From Macrosoma leucophasiata (lineage: Eukaryota; Arthropoda; Insecta; Lepidoptera; Hedylidae): a stretch of 64,000 nucleotides of DNA. The notes beneath the pieces are model-generated. The model did not search any database and was not told the origin of the DNA. It was given only the letters and a program-made list of their open reading frames with translations. The DNA is taken from assembly GCA_036365455.1 (NCBI GenBank), contig JAWQUS010000032.1, positions 16,872,001 to 16,936,000 of the forward strand. The letters are read 5' to 3'. Both the position numbers and the translations under genes were made by a program. This document shows positions 40,357-51,437 of this stretch, in pieces; within the stretch, counting starts at the first letter, position 1, and every line of letters begins with the position of its first letter.

Positions 40357-41020
40357 AGGGTTCCGTAGTAAACAAGGAACCCTTATAGTTTCGCCATGTC
40401 CGTCTGTCTGTCTGTCTATCCGTCCGCGGTTTAGCGCAAAAACTATTGGTACTAGAGAATAGAAATTTGGCACAAGTATACACCCTAATTACGCCGACAA
40501 AGTGGTAGAATAAAACATGAAAAAAAATATTTAGGGTAACTTCCCCTACATATAACGCGCGGATATTTTTTATCGTATTTGATATTATTTATTATATATA
40601 ATCGATTGCCATATAATGTGGGGTATCGTTGGACAGGTTTTTCAAAAATATCATGTGTTTGAACATCATTTTTCGATTTTGTTAACTGTTCGTGACAACA
40701 CTTTAAAGCTTTAAAGTGCAAATTATCGTTAGAGTCAAGTGTCCCTCCCCCTACCAACTAAACGGTTGTTGTTAGAAAGTCAAACGTTACGGCAATAGTA
40801 GCTATATACATATAATGAAATTAAAAGGAAAACTATCACACTTAAGTTGGCCTTGTAAGTTTGCGAGTAATGGTCGACCAAATGTATTTTACTCGAAAAT
40901 TTCGAACAACTACATAGAAAATATTTTTTTTTTCATTACGTTTCTTACTCTGTAAATACACTAAATACGGAACCCTACACTACGCGTGGCCCGACACGCC
41001 CTTGACCGTTTTTTTTTTTT
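40357..41020 (+). mobile_element. Dispersed element G (AGGGTTCCGTAGT...)
   Basis: Begins AGGGTTCCGTAGTAAACAAG, carries a GTCTGTCTGTCT run, and near its end has TACGGAACCCTACACTACGC and GACACGCCCTTGACCG followed by poly-T. GGTTCCGTA recurs inverted (TACGGAACC) near the end. Shorter copies are at 48525-48858 and 46439-46585. A widespread lepidopteran repeat; no coding capacity seen. Confidence 0.7.
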
Positions 41021-42716
41021 ATGAGTGTAGCTCGCGAAAACATAAGAACACTGTGTGAGGACGTTTAAGTATTTAATTTCAAATATCTTTATAAGATATT
41101 TCAAACTAAATATCTATTAGTTTGCAAAGTTTAATAGTTCAAGAAAGGATTTGGTTGCTGGAAAGTCGATTATGCTAAGTGTCCTTAAATAAGAATAAAG
41201 GAATTATATTAACTGTGTGAAAATAGCGCTTTAGATGACTGATTTGTATATCGTCTCTAACATTAACCATTTTTCGAACGTGTAATGTCTTTCAGCTGTG
41301 TAAGGGAAGCAAAATAAAGCACATGTACCAAACATTTTGCAAATCTGTACAATGTTTGTAATTGCTTAAGGTTAACCGGTAAATTAATTTTTTTTTAAAT
41401 ATCAAGATAATATTCCAAGCTATTTCGCCATGGATCTTTTTGCAAATCCACACATCAATATTGCCATGATCCTTTTGGTTTAAAATGAAAAATATGTTTC
41501 ACTCTGACTTAAAGATAAAAATAATACTATAATAAATAAGATACGTCCAAATGTTTGTCTGAAAGCGTGTTAAGGTTTGAAGTTTGAGCAAAGAGTTAAA
41601 TTATTATATTAAATTATAAGCCAGTAATTTTTTTTATAAAACATTCCTTTTATTGATCATATGTGTTTAAAATAATTAATTAAAAAAAAACTTAATTATG
41701 AACCACGTCTATCAGCTGATATTGGTTTTAAAAAAACTGCAAAATTTATTAGATTAGTAGATTTACGGCCAAATACTTAAACGTCACTTAAATCTAAGTG
41801 GGACTTAAAAGTCTTCTGTCTTTATAAAACACGTTCAAAGGTACGATAGCGCGTATTTGACGGTTGCTTATTATTGAGTCACGATTGAGTATTCAGCCAA
41901 TAGAGACGTACATATTCCGATACTCAGTATTAGTAGTACAATACTCTTTATGTTCCATATAGTAGTAGATATACAAATATATATATATATATAGTATGAA
42001 AGCTTTTAGGGATAATAGGCTGTGAAGATAATTCATCCAGATAATGTTAATTTTTATTCCATTGTCATTATTTTTTCATAAAGATCTGTCAATATGCGTA
42101 ATAAATATTTTTTGTGCATTAATGACGCATGTTCAAAATTAGTAGCTATACGAAAATTATAACTTAACGCGTAAATTAAATATGAGAATTTTGGCATAAA
42201 TTATGTGAAAAATAAACTACCATTTAATTTAATTCATATCGTTTTGTATAAATGAAAAATTGAAAAAAAAATTGAAATATTTTTGTTTTCAATGTCATTT
42301 TATATTTGGGACACAAACCGTATGTGCATATCTGACAGATATACACAGATAGTATCTGTACAAATGATTTAAATATTAATGTTTTATTTTTAAAAAAACT
42401 GCGTATATTTTGTTATTATATCTAATGGAGGCTAAGTTTTTTTGAAAGCGATCTTATTTCATCATATCCCAAAAACTATTTAATTATTGAGTAGATGTTG
42501 TATAGAAAATAATTACATATGTTTCCTTCATTTTTTAAAATTACAGTAAAAGATACTATTCAACATCTTATAATAATATAGCCTTTTTAAATAATAAGAT
42601 TTTTTTAAAATCGCTCCAGTAGTATTTGTGTGAAAACGTTACAAACATACATACAAAAACACAAATGTTTCCTCTTTTTAATGTAACCCAACACACGACG
42701 TGTCATTTACAAATTA
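41021..42716. other. AT-rich gene-free DNA
   Basis: About 1.7 kb, very AT-rich, with no supported ORF, RNA or bounded repeat. 41955-42000 has a small (TA)n run. Confidence 0.55.
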
Positions 42717-42860
42717 ACGTTATTGTAACATTTCACATCCTTTTCTCACTTATAGGAATCTGTTGTAGTTAGAGAAGGATGTGAAATGTCACAATAACTA
42801 ACAAGTATCTTGGTGCAACCCAGCCTTAATGTGTCATTGTTACTTTAATATATTTTTGTG
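42717..42860. mobile_element. Foldback MITE, copy 1
   Basis: TGTAACATTTCACATCC and GGATGTGAAATGTCACA face each other across ~30 bases, followed by CTTGGTGCAACCCAGCCTTAA. The same words occur in the interrupted copy at 44794-45012. Confidence 0.55.
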
Positions 42861-43192
42861 ATAAGTACCTTGGAGAAAAGTTAATATTTTTTTGCTAATA
42901 GTAACGACGTGCCATTACTGATGTAATCTCAATTATTTACCAAATTAATTTATTATTTAATATGTATTAGGTCTAATTATTATTGTAGTGCAATATACAC
43001 CTATATCTAATTATTTAACCACAAGACATGTTGATCTGTTAATAAAATGTTGATTGTTGATGTTGGTTGTATTATTTTCGCCGTAATTAAGTGAGTTTGG
43101 GGTAGCTAGTTAATTGTTGTCCAATTATTTTTTTTAATAATTTGCAAATTGTAAAAATCAACCTTAACCCGTCATACAAGATGTAACACCCG
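42861..43192. other. AT-rich DNA, nothing recognised
   Basis: No supported feature. Confidence 0.45.
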
Positions 43193-43376
43193 TCATCCAA
43201 TGTACGGCCCGGTAAATTCCGGCACAGAGGTATAACACCTTAGGCTTCAGGAGTGGTAACGTATCAGCACTTTGACCTTGGTCTTTGCGTGGGTGTCTAT
43301 AGGCTGCAGACCTCACTTAACATCAATGTGAGCTGCATGATTGTTTGCCACTTCCATCACATAAAAAAAATACAAG
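43193..43376 (+). repeat. Family A repeat, 3' half with A-tail
   Basis: TCCAATGTACGGCCCGG ... TTTGCCACTTCCATCAC then A-rich tail. Confidence 0.8.
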
Positions 43377-43397
43377 AAAAATATGACAATTGATTAT

Positions 43398-43433
43398 AAT
43401 TGTTCCGTAGCCGCCGGCGGCTACGGAACAATT
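43398..43433. repeat. Perfect 36-bp palindrome
   Basis: AATTGTTCCGTAGCCGCC followed by its exact reverse complement, with no loop. It is followed by CACGTTCGTCGAAACGTTCACGTTC, a run of CACGTTC words. Confidence 0.85.
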
Positions 43434-43611
43434 TCACGTTCGTCGAAACGTTCACGTTCTTCGAAGAGTTAAGTCTAAATTGTTCTTCATATGTAACTTG
43501 AAATATATGAAGATGAAGAAAATTAAAAGTAAAAAAATATGATTAATACATTGATCATTTTCATTAATAGTCCAGGCTAACTACGAGTTTCGTGAGGGAA
43601 GTCCGGGTGAA

Positions 43612-43850
43612 GCTGAGGAATTGCTTCAGCAGTCTAGTAGTAGTAGGCCGCTACGCTGTGGTCCTGGGTTCGATCCCTAGGTTACGGGATAAGTGTATGT
43701 GTCAGAGTTATAGTGTCAGAGTTACCCACGGAGTTCGGTAATGTCCCCGGATGTCAAAAGGCGTGTAAGATATACGTGTAAGATTGAATGCATGCATTTA
43801 CCTCTGTCTACGTACCTCCGAATAAAGGAATGTAGTAAAATTAAATAATA
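43612..43850 (+). mobile_element. tRNA-derived SINE-T, internally deleted copy
   Basis: tRNA-like head with B box GGTTCGATCCC, body with GGAGTTCGGTAATGTCCCC and GAATGCATGCATTTACCTC, AT-rich tail. Family as at 52679-52992. Confidence 0.65.
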
Positions 43851-44003
43851 AATAAATAAAAATAAAACTAATTAATTTTATGACGCCTGAAAGAAAAGTT
43901 ATAGCAACATTATATTTAGTTTGGAGTTAAATAATTACCAGGCGTTGTTGATATATTTATAATCCAAAATCCAACACTTAGTCTGGGTTGATAAAAGAAA
44001 TCT

Positions 44004-44779
44004 CCCCCCCGAGGGCTTCCGCCTTGTCGTGGCGGGGGGGCTCAGTACCCGGTGGTTGTCCCCACACCGACGAAGCCAAGAGGAGCCCAGAGAGGGGCGG
44101 CGTTTGGCGTGGCTTTGCCCGCCACTCGCTGCTGTGGAGAGGAGACGGCTGGGGAGGAGGTGTATGGGTATTTCGTTGGCCCTGCGCCCTATCCCCAGCC
44201 GCCTAACGGTGGTCCCGCCGTCAGATGGGGACGTGGTGGGAAGGCGGCTGGGGAAGAGGTGTATGGGTATGTTGTTGGCCCTGCACCTTATCCCCAGCCG
44301 CCTAGCGGTGGTCCCGCCGCTCGATAGGGACGTGGTGGGGCCGCGGGGGGGGGGGCTGAATGTCAGTTCATCCCTGTCACTCCCGCTCCCCCGGGGCCGG
44401 ACTGTGTGCCCCTGAACTCCTCCACCCGGGCGTCTTGGGACGCCTGGCGTTGTGAATGGTCGGGGCAGGGACCTTTGGGTGTCGGACTAGGGGATGTTCG
44501 TCGCCCAAATGGAGATAGGTCCCAAGCTGGGTGGCGTGCACGTGTTCCGCATGCCACTAGTGTTGGTTGGATCCTAAGAGCTCAACCTGCGTAGGGCTCG
44601 GAGACGAGCAGCCGCCGGCGGGGTCGCGGATGTGTGCGTAAGCGTTCCCGTGACCCCGCCACTGATGGCGGAAGAGTTGGAACACCGCGGGGTTTTAGTG
44701 AGTACGAGTCTCACACTACCCGCCGTCTTTTCCCTAGACGGCGGGTGCCGATGAGAGTGTCCCGCGTAAAAAAAAAAAA
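44004..44779 (+). mobile_element. GC-rich 776-bp retroposon with poly(A) and 14-bp target duplication
   Basis: Flanked by GATAAAAGAAATCT at 43990-44003 and 44780-44793 and ending in A12, so it is a clean retrotransposition event. The body is strongly GC-rich against AT-rich surroundings. It starts CCCCCCCGAGGGCTTCCG. A ~100-bp segment occurs twice in tandem (44140-44335); in one frame each copy encodes AGEEVYGY...GPAPYPQPP. Near the 3' end CCGCCGTC...GACGGCGG forms a stem-loop. A diverged relative at 57595-58310 keeps AGEEVYGYV. I do not recognise a known protein; it may be part of a LINE ORF carried by a non-autonomous element. Confidence 0.75.
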
Positions 44780-44793
44780 GATAAAAGAAATCT

Positions 44794-45012
44794 GTTAAAG
44801 TTAGAGAAAGATGTAAAACGTAACTTCACGCCTGTAATCCCCGAAGGGGTAGGCAGAGGTAAATGCATGTATTCAATCATACATGCAAACACCCCCGATT
44901 CGCCGGGTATGTTTTGGGTCATGTAACAGGTGGCGACCCTGTTGATGGATGTGAAATGTAACAATACCTAACTTTAACTTTAACAAATATCTTGACGCAA
45001 TCCAGCCTTAAG
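44794..45012. mobile_element. Foldback MITE, copy 2, split by a SINE-T fragment
   Basis: CTGTTAAAGTTAGAGAAAG on the left and CTAACTTTAACTTTAACA on the right, followed by GACGCAATCCAGCCTTAAG. 44815-44945 is inserted SINE-T sequence. The GC-rich retroposon landed at its left side (43979-44003 continues the wording). Confidence 0.55.
44815..44945 (-). mobile_element. SINE-T 3' fragment
   Basis: Minus strand: CGCCACCTGTTACATGACC, GCATGTATGATTGAATAC, CTTCGGGGATTACAGGCG. Headless copy. Confidence 0.65.
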
Positions 45013-45485
45013 CGTAATTCACAAAGACAGCGGGCGCGGGTCGTGTTCCTCGCGTGAGCTGCGCCGTTCTTCGTTTTCATACAAAACGCTGGCGCGGGTC
45101 ATTGGCGAGTCGGCAGCGGGCACGTTATTCGTGCTATTATTGACATCTCTGCGATACGATAACGATATAGATTATTCGCGAGACATTACCGCGATCACGG
45201 TTCCTTCAAGCAGATTTACATCGACGATAACAAACTATTCTTCAAGCTATTGAATATAAATTACAAAACATCTCGAAACACGCGCGTCGCGCGACCGGCG
45301 AGTGTCTATTGAAGAATACATGTATTAAAACAATCTAACGACACTATTCCCGCATCCGACCCGTGTTCTTTGCCTGTTGGCTGTACTGCTGTAGTGGTAG
45401 TGTGGCGGTGGAAGGCGGCGGACTGGAGGGCAGTAGCCATAGCGTGTATTACCAATGCAAAACAGTCTGTAATTTAGGGGGGGGG
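45013..45485. other. Moderately GC-rich unassigned sequence
   Basis: Contains GCGGGCGCGGGTCG and GGCGCGGGTCATTGGCG words and a poly-G run at 45479-45489. No gene supported on either strand; could hold part of an unknown repeat. Confidence 0.35.
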
Positions 45486-45690
45486 GGGGAATGCGTGCGA
45501 CACACACGCACACTACAAAAATCGTCTATTACGAAACTCACACCTTGCAGAAACAATTTCACGCACATATTTAAACATCTAGGTGATAGACATAGGCCCA
45601 TTTGGGCTTGTACTTTGACAAAGGGGAAAGCCTGCATATGGCTACTCCCCTCCGGTGTTGCTCTATGGGCGCGTCTCACGCGGTACCCAA
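45486..45690 (-). mobile_element. E-type MITE, partial
   Basis: AAGCCTGCATATGGCTACTCCC and CTCACACCTTGCAGAAAC match the 49472-49780 family. Confidence 0.55.
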
Positions 45691-45970
45691 CTTTTACTGG
45701 TGGTAGACTTCCAGTGTTCGGAGGTCGAGAGGCGAGAGGAGCTCGAGGGCGTAGCCACCCGCGGATTAACTAATCTATCTGTCGCCAAATGGTAGTGTTC
45801 AGCACTATCGTGTCCCGGTTAGATGGTAATGTATGGCCCCCTAATTATCACCGAGACAAACGCATCTGAATTTTGATCTCTGGTCTTTGTGTGGGTGTCC
45901 ATATGCTGCAGTCATCACTTAATCACTTAACATCAATGTAAACTGCATGCTTTTTTGCCATCAAAAAAAA
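45691..45970 (+). repeat. Family A repeat, full length, diverged
   Basis: CTTTTACTGGTGGTAGACTTCC to GCATGCTTTTTTGCCATC then an A-rich tail. Confidence 0.75.
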
Positions 45971-46309
45971 CAAACTTTATTATTTCTTTACAAACATTAG
46001 GCTTACATAAGGGGTTAAATATAATGTGAATGAGGTACAATAATAGTTTGTTAAGAACTGGCGCCTGTACTAGGTGTCAAGAGAACCTGAAAAATAGGTT
46101 TTAAAAGATTTGACCAATATCGGACTATTAGTGCTTACGTAGGCAGTGTGCAGCAGAGATAATCGTAATGATAATATGTCATGTATGAATTTTTGTATTT
46201 ATTAATAAGTAAGTACCTATATCAAGAGATATATTATTTTTTTTTTTGTTCTGTACTTGATATCATAAGTATGAATAATACTTTTTGTAACTTTTTTTTT
46301 GCTCCCACA
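45971..46309. other. Unassigned, possible reverse LINE tail at its left edge
   Basis: 45970-46020 (AAACTTTATTATTTCTTTAC...) could be a reversed LINE 3' tail. Nothing else seen. Confidence 0.35.
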
Positions 46310-46425
46310 CCCTAGACTATTTCTCCCATAACCCCATGGTTGACTGTCAGAGAATGCCTAGTGGCATTAAGTCCGACATATGTATAATGTGCATAAAAGT
46401 ATAAATAAATAAATAAATAAATAAT
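46310..46425 (+). repeat. LINE 3' UTR fragment
   Basis: GGTTGACTGTCAGAGAATGCC ... GGCATTAAGTCCGAC then (AAAT)n; the 3' end of the 20619-23350 LINE family. Confidence 0.7.
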
Positions 46426-46438
46426 AATCGTAAGTCGG

Positions 46439-46585
46439 CGTAATTAAGGTGTATACTTGTGCCATATTTCAAGTTCCTAGTACATAGCGAAACTATAAGG
46501 GTTCCTGTGTACGGAACCCTAAAAATGGAACTTGTGGTTGGACATTGCGAGTTACCCGACACGCTCTTGCTCGGTTTTCTATGCC
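46439..46585. mobile_element. Element G remnant, collapsed copy
   Basis: Reverse left-end wording (CTTATAGTTTCGC inverted) followed at once by right-end wording (TACGGAACCCTAAAAATG... GACACGCTCTTGCTCGG). The interior is deleted or the end is inverted. Confidence 0.55.
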
Positions 46586-47202
46586 TATAATGATTGTAAT
46601 GGTCGTCATGGTAGTTCGATCTAGAAATGCAATCACACAACGTCACAGTGATAGGGAAAAAATCTAATTTCTGAACACATTCCAAGTTGATCGCTGAAAC
46701 AATCCGTACTCTGCGGTTTAAATTGCATGAAAATGTCACGTTTTATTAGTACTTAACATTTCCTATTGTTAATGCAATTAAATGTTGGTTATTTACCAAC
46801 TAAACAATATATCATAAACGTTAATATCATACTTTATTACCTATTATTATCATACCAATGATTATTTACCGAGTTGAAGAAAGATGCAAATCTAAGGCGG
46901 CCAACTTTCTGAAATGGTGAATGCGAAGTATGAAGTTTTGTCAGTATACATACGTACCAAAATTACATGAAAACACAAAACATACAAATTGGAGTCATTT
47001 CTTTTTAAAATAGTATTATATATCACTAGAGAGACACTTTTTTAAAGAATTCAAAATGAAACAAAGCGATCACACACACACGCAAGCAATTTTCTGTTGT
47101 TTGCATGCGTGTGTGGGTGTAGTGTAGTGTATGTTTGATATATGTGTGTGACTGTGTGGTTATGTAGTAGCTTGAAAGAAAATAGCACTGTCCCGAAAAA
47201 CG

Positions 47203-47248
<46 letters not shown>

Positions 47249-47857
47249 ATGCGGGACATGCGAGACAATTCTATTAATTCTTACAAAGCGGGATTACATC
47301 CAGCATTACGGGACGGTCCCGCAGAATCCGGGACGGTTGGCCGCCTTATGCAAATCGAGAATTAAAGATATCTATACATATAATCAAATAAGAGGGCGTC
47401 TATTAATTACGTGAGACGTTTAAGAGGGGGGAGGAGGTCGTGACAAATCTCATCTAATCTTACGTTGGGGATAGAGAGGGTCTCGGCAAATATCACGCAA
47501 TTATTTTTCTGATTGAAACAAAGAAATATTTTCGCGCGGGCTGAATTGGAGTACTTAGATATTATTTTTTTAATCGCAGTAGTTACGATTTGAGTATTAT
47601 GTTGTTTAATATTTATTACATTTTATAGCTATGAGCAATATTAATTACTAGTCTTTAGTAGTTGTATATAAAAGTACGAAGCATATTTATTTTTCTTTTT
47701 CAATAAAAATCCCACATTTTTTTTAATCTAAAGTGAGATTGCGGGACGGTGGAGGGGGTATAAAACCTCACGACATCTCAGCAGGGGGCAGGGAGGGACA
47801 GAAAAAAAAAAACTCCTTACATAATTTAAGGACGCAACCTAATAGATTCCTTTTTTC
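46586..47857. other. Gene-free DNA with microsatellites
   Basis: A (TA)n run at 47205-47245 and a CACACACACACG run near 47074. 47250-47345 is a small segment of GCGGGAC/GGGACGG words. No gene supported. Confidence 0.45.
47205..47245. repeat. (TA)n microsatellite
   Basis: About 20 TA units. Confidence 0.95.
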
Positions 47858-48000
47858 CAGTTCACATGGATGTTAAGTGATGACTGCAGCCTATAGACAC
47901 CAACACAAAGATCAAGGTCACAATGCAGATGCGTTACCACTCCTGAGGCCTAAGGTGTTATGCCTCTGTGCCGTCAATTATAGGGCCGTACATTACCACT
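47858..48000 (-). repeat. Family A repeat, middle part
   Basis: CAGTTCACATGGATGTTAAG to GGGCCGTACATTACCACT. Confidence 0.75.
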
Positions 48001-48001
48001 A

Positions 48002-48110
48002 GGGTTTCTGCTCGAGACTTCTCGAACTCGAGACAACTCGAGAGTTTCGCCTCCATTCGAGACGAGAAATAAATAGCCGACTCTCGAGACTCTCGAGTTC
48101 CGGCGAACAC
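48002..48110. repeat. CTCGAG-rich degenerate repeat
   Basis: Many CTCGAGAC and GTCTCGAG words in both orientations, preceded by TAGGGTTTCTG. Possibly one end of a hAT-type MITE related in style to 20275-20610. Confidence 0.45.
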
Positions 48111-48524
48111 GAAATAAGGGTTAAACATTTTGCCGCATTTAGCAATAAAACGTCACCCGCGCCCTACAAATTCACATACATCATACCATTTAGTCAGTTA
48201 GCTCCAATGTTAGCTCAGACTGCTAAATAAAATTAGTGTAAATAAATGTGTTGTGGTTAATTCATGAATAAATAAGTTTATTTTTATTTATAGATTTCCG
48301 AGAAATTTTAATGTTACTTAGTTTTTCCTGATTGTATGCTTTGCAGTGTACGATACGTAAAATTAAAAACAAAAAATAATAAATACAAATATTTTAATAA
48401 TATCGGACAGTGACTTTGACTAACATGTCTTTTGTTTCAACAGCTGATTAATTTTAGATTATTTCTTGTATTGAAACGTAGGTAGTTAAGTACAATAAAA
48501 TTATTCCGATTTTTAATTGTTTTT
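48111..48524. other. AT-rich DNA, nothing recognised
   Basis: No supported feature. Confidence 0.45.
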
Positions 48525-48858
48525 AGGGTTCCGTAGTAAACAAGGAACTTTTATAGTTTCGCCATGTCCGTCTGTCTGTCTGTCTGTGTTTAGCGCAAAA
48601 AGTTTTGGCACTAGAGATTTGCAATTTGGCACAAGTATACACCTTAACCACGCCGACAAAGTGGTAGAATAAAAACATGAAAAAAAAGTATTTAGGGTAC
48701 CTCCCCTACATGTAACGCGGGGTTATTTTTTAAATTTTTTGTTTTCTATTTAGTGTGGGATATCGTTGGATAAGTCTTTCAAAAATGTTTGGGGGGTGCT
48801 AACGTCATTTTTAGATTTAGTTAACTGTTCGTAACTTATTAAGCCTTAAAGTGCTTTT
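48525..48858 (+). mobile_element. Element G, 5' half
   Basis: AGGGTTCCGTAGTAAACAAG, GTCTGTCTGTCT, CACAAGTATACACCTTAA, CGCCGACAAAGTGGTAG, all as in 40357-41020; the right end is missing. Confidence 0.7.
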
Positions 48859-48971
48859 TTCTTTTGCTTACGTAGGCAGTGTGCAACAGAGATAACGCTC
48901 TACGAAGTCGAAACGAGCCGATCATCTCTTTCGCAGGCTCGATGAGCAATATAAATTGTTTAGTATGTACT

Positions 48972-49138
48972 GAGTGCCTAGTGCGAGATTTCCGATCGCG
49001 ATTTTTGATCGCGATCGGAAATCTCGCACTCGATCGATTCACCGCTAGATGACGCTCCTTCAATTCCATACAAATCTGCGTTTACTCTTACGCGATCGAA
49101 TTCGCGTAAGAGTAAATAAAATCTCGCACTAGACACTC
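48972..49138. mobile_element. MITE made of nested palindromes
   Basis: Ends GAGTGCCTAGTGCGAGATTT and AAATCTCGCACTAGACACTC are inverted repeats (one mismatch). Inside are two hairpins: 23-base arms ending GATCGCGAT around TTTTG, and CTCTTACGCGA...TCGCGTAAGAG. Flanked by TGTACT on both sides. Confidence 0.75.
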
Positions 49139-49149
49139 TGTACTGTACA

Positions 49150-49424
49150 TTGGTTTTTATTTAGGTAGATGTTTATAGGCTACAGTATTCATTTACTTAC
49201 AATGTAAACTGCATGCTTGTTTGCCACTTCATGACATTAAAAGTATCCATTTTTTATGCCTAAGGTTGACTTTTTTTATGTAATGGAAGTGGCAAACAAG
49301 CATGCGGTTCACATTGATGTTAAGTGATGACTGCAGCATATTGACCTTACATCAAGGCCGAGGTCAAAATGCCGATGCGTTACCACTCCTGAGGCCTAAG
49401 GTGTTATGCCTCTGTGCCGGAACT
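49150..49424. repeat. Two facing family A 3' fragments
   Basis: 49150-49250 is a plus-strand 3' end; 49270-49424 is a minus-strand 3' half. They meet tail to tail. Confidence 0.65.
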
Positions 49425-49471
49425 TGAACGATGGGAAGTGGTCACCGTTGCCTATGAACATTTGCAACCTT

Positions 49472-49780
49472 AGAGCAACACGGGCCACCGGCCGCGGCGG
49501 ACCGGAGGGGAGTAGCCATATGTAGGCTTTCCCCTCTGTCAAAGTACAAGTCCAAGTAGGCCTATGCCCGTCGCCTAGAAGTTTAAATGTGCGCGTGAAA
49601 TTGTTAATGTATTTTGTTAAAGTTAAGGTTTGAGATTCGTAGTAGTAGACGATTTTTGTAGTGTGTGTGTGGGTCACACGCGTTTTGCCCCGCAAAAAAT
49701 GACAGATCGTTTTTCATCGGTTATACACGCTTACGGCTACACCCCTCCGGTCCGCCGCGACCGGTGGGTGGCGTTGCTCT
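49472..49780. mobile_element. E-type MITE, best copy, ~45-bp inverted ends
   Basis: Left AGAGCAAC...CCACCGGCCGCGGCGG and right CCGCCGCGACCGGTGG...GTTGCTCT are inverted repeats about 45 bases long. The interior contains TTTTTGTAGTGTGTGTGTGGG. No coding capacity; target duplication not clear. Confidence 0.7.
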
Positions 49781-49814
49781 ATGTTGAGCAATTATACGTT
49801 CGAGTCCGCTCCGA

Positions 49815-49935
49815 TTGAGCGGGTAGAACTTCTCTCTTCGGCGGGTAGTTCGGTGTAGGAAAAGTAACGGTGGCATATCAGACAGTTCAGCAGAGCACTC
49901 GCCATTGTAGAGACGCTAAAATCGCGCAGATTTTC
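49815..49935 (+). repeat. Dispersed 110-bp segment (copy also at ~56005-56120)
   Basis: CTTCTCTCTTCGG...GTGTAGGAAAAG ... CAGTTCAGCAGA...CTC.CCATTGTAGAGACGC is shared by both places. Both times it lies close to an E- or D-type MITE. Confidence 0.5.
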
Positions 49936-50095
49936 ATGGTAAGTGGACATTGCAACCTATCTACGATGACTATCTATAGATTTTGTGTGTAGGTCCCTTA
50001 TTTTTTTTTTTGGTGTACGGAAGGTGGCAAACAAGCATGCAGCCCACATTGATGTTATGTGATGATGCCGCAAATAGACACAAAAACCAGAGGCA

Positions 50096-50280
50096 CAGAA
50101 TATGTAAAAATACTACGTATAGAATGGACACTTCGACGTTCCGCCCGATTTCCCCGCATCACCCAACCTCCTCCCTTCTTATGGGCGACGGTTGGTATTT
50201 TGTACGTGCCACGCACACAGGTGCACGTGTAAATACACGTCACTGATTGATGTCTGTGTAATAGAGACCAAATTAAGCTT
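50096..50280 (+). mobile_element. D-type MITE, copy 3, right end truncated
   Basis: CAGAATATGTAAAAATAC to GACCAAATTAAGC. Lies between two family A fragments (50003-50095 and 50320-50400), as if inserted into one family A copy. Confidence 0.65.
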
Positions 50281-50434
50281 TTCACCCCTGTGAGCTAAGT
50301 TGTCATGTCCATGTGAAGTTGTTAGAGAGCCATACATTACCATCTAACCGGAACACGATAGTACTGAACACTACCATTAAGCGGCAGATAAATTAAGTAA
50401 AGAAACAGAAAAATATAGACAGTTACTTTGTAAA

Positions 50435-50600
50435 AACTGTCTGATGGTGGGGTCAAAAGTCTTAGGAATCGGCGTGCATGTATGAAGAGAATGATGAAGG
50501 TAGACGAGGCACGAGAGGTTTGTCAGAACCGGGATGTCTGGCGCTCTACACTCTCTGCCTACCCCGTTAGGGACCTGGCGTGAAGATACATACATACATA
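50435..50600 (+). mobile_element. SINE-H retroposon
   Basis: CTGATGGTGGGGTCAAAAG ... GGGACCTGGCGTGAAG then ATACATACATACATA. No tRNA head seen. Confidence 0.7.
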
Positions 50601-50761
50601 CTTTGTAAAAAAAAAAAATAATAGGTAATGTGGTGGTGCCTACGCCTTCCTGAAAAACCCCCACCAGTAAGGGCTTGCGCTGTTTCTTTTCAGCCAGAAA
50701 TTAGGCCAGGGCTACCTAACCGGAACACGATGGTACTGAACACAACTGTTTACCTACAGGT

Positions 50762-51042
50762 AGATTTTTTATGTAATGAAATTGGCAAACAAGCATGCAG
50801 TTCACATTGATGTTAAGTGATGACTGCAGCCTATAGACACAAAGACTAAGGTCAAAATGCAGATGCGTTACCACTCCTGAGGCCTAAGGTGTTATGCCTC
50901 TGTGCCGGAAATTACAGGGCCGTACATTACCACCTGACCGGAACACGATAGTGCTGAACACCATTTAGCGGCAAGTATTTTACGTAATGCGGTGGTGCCT
51001 ACGCCCACGAGCTCCGTCACTGGAGCTCTACCACCAGTTAAA
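50762..51042 (-). repeat. Family A repeat, full length
   Basis: TTTTTTATGTAATGAAATTGG to GAGCTCTACCACCAGTTA. Confidence 0.85.
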
Positions 51043-51164
51043 GATTACTAGTGCTCTACAATAAGACATATACAGCAGTATCTCAAACGTTATCAGTAAA
51101 TGCATCTTAATCGGATCCTCTCATTATAATGTTAATATTTACAGATTATATTTTATATTTATAT

Positions 51165-51437
51165 GTTACAAAGGTGGCAAACAGACATGCAGTTCACATT
51201 GATATTAAGCGATAACTGCAGTCTATAGACTTTCACAGAAAGACCAGGTCAAAATGCGGATGCGTAGCTCCCCCTAAGACCTTAGATGTTCTGTCCCTGT
51301 GAAAGTTATTACGGGGGCATACATTACCACCTAACCGGAACACGATAGTGCTGAACACTACCATTTAGCGGCAGATAAATTAGGTAATGTGGTGTTGCCC
51401 TCGAGCTCGTACACTGGAACTCTACCACCAATTAAAA
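51165..51437 (-). repeat. Family A repeat, full length, diverged
   Basis: TGTTACAAAGGTGGCAAACAG to GAACTCTACCACCAATTA. Confidence 0.75.

Noticed and set aside
44029..44415. 128-codon frame in the GC-rich retroposon.
   Set aside because: The overlapping frame with the repeated AGEEVYGY peptide, conserved in the relative, is the better candidate; this one is a shadow.
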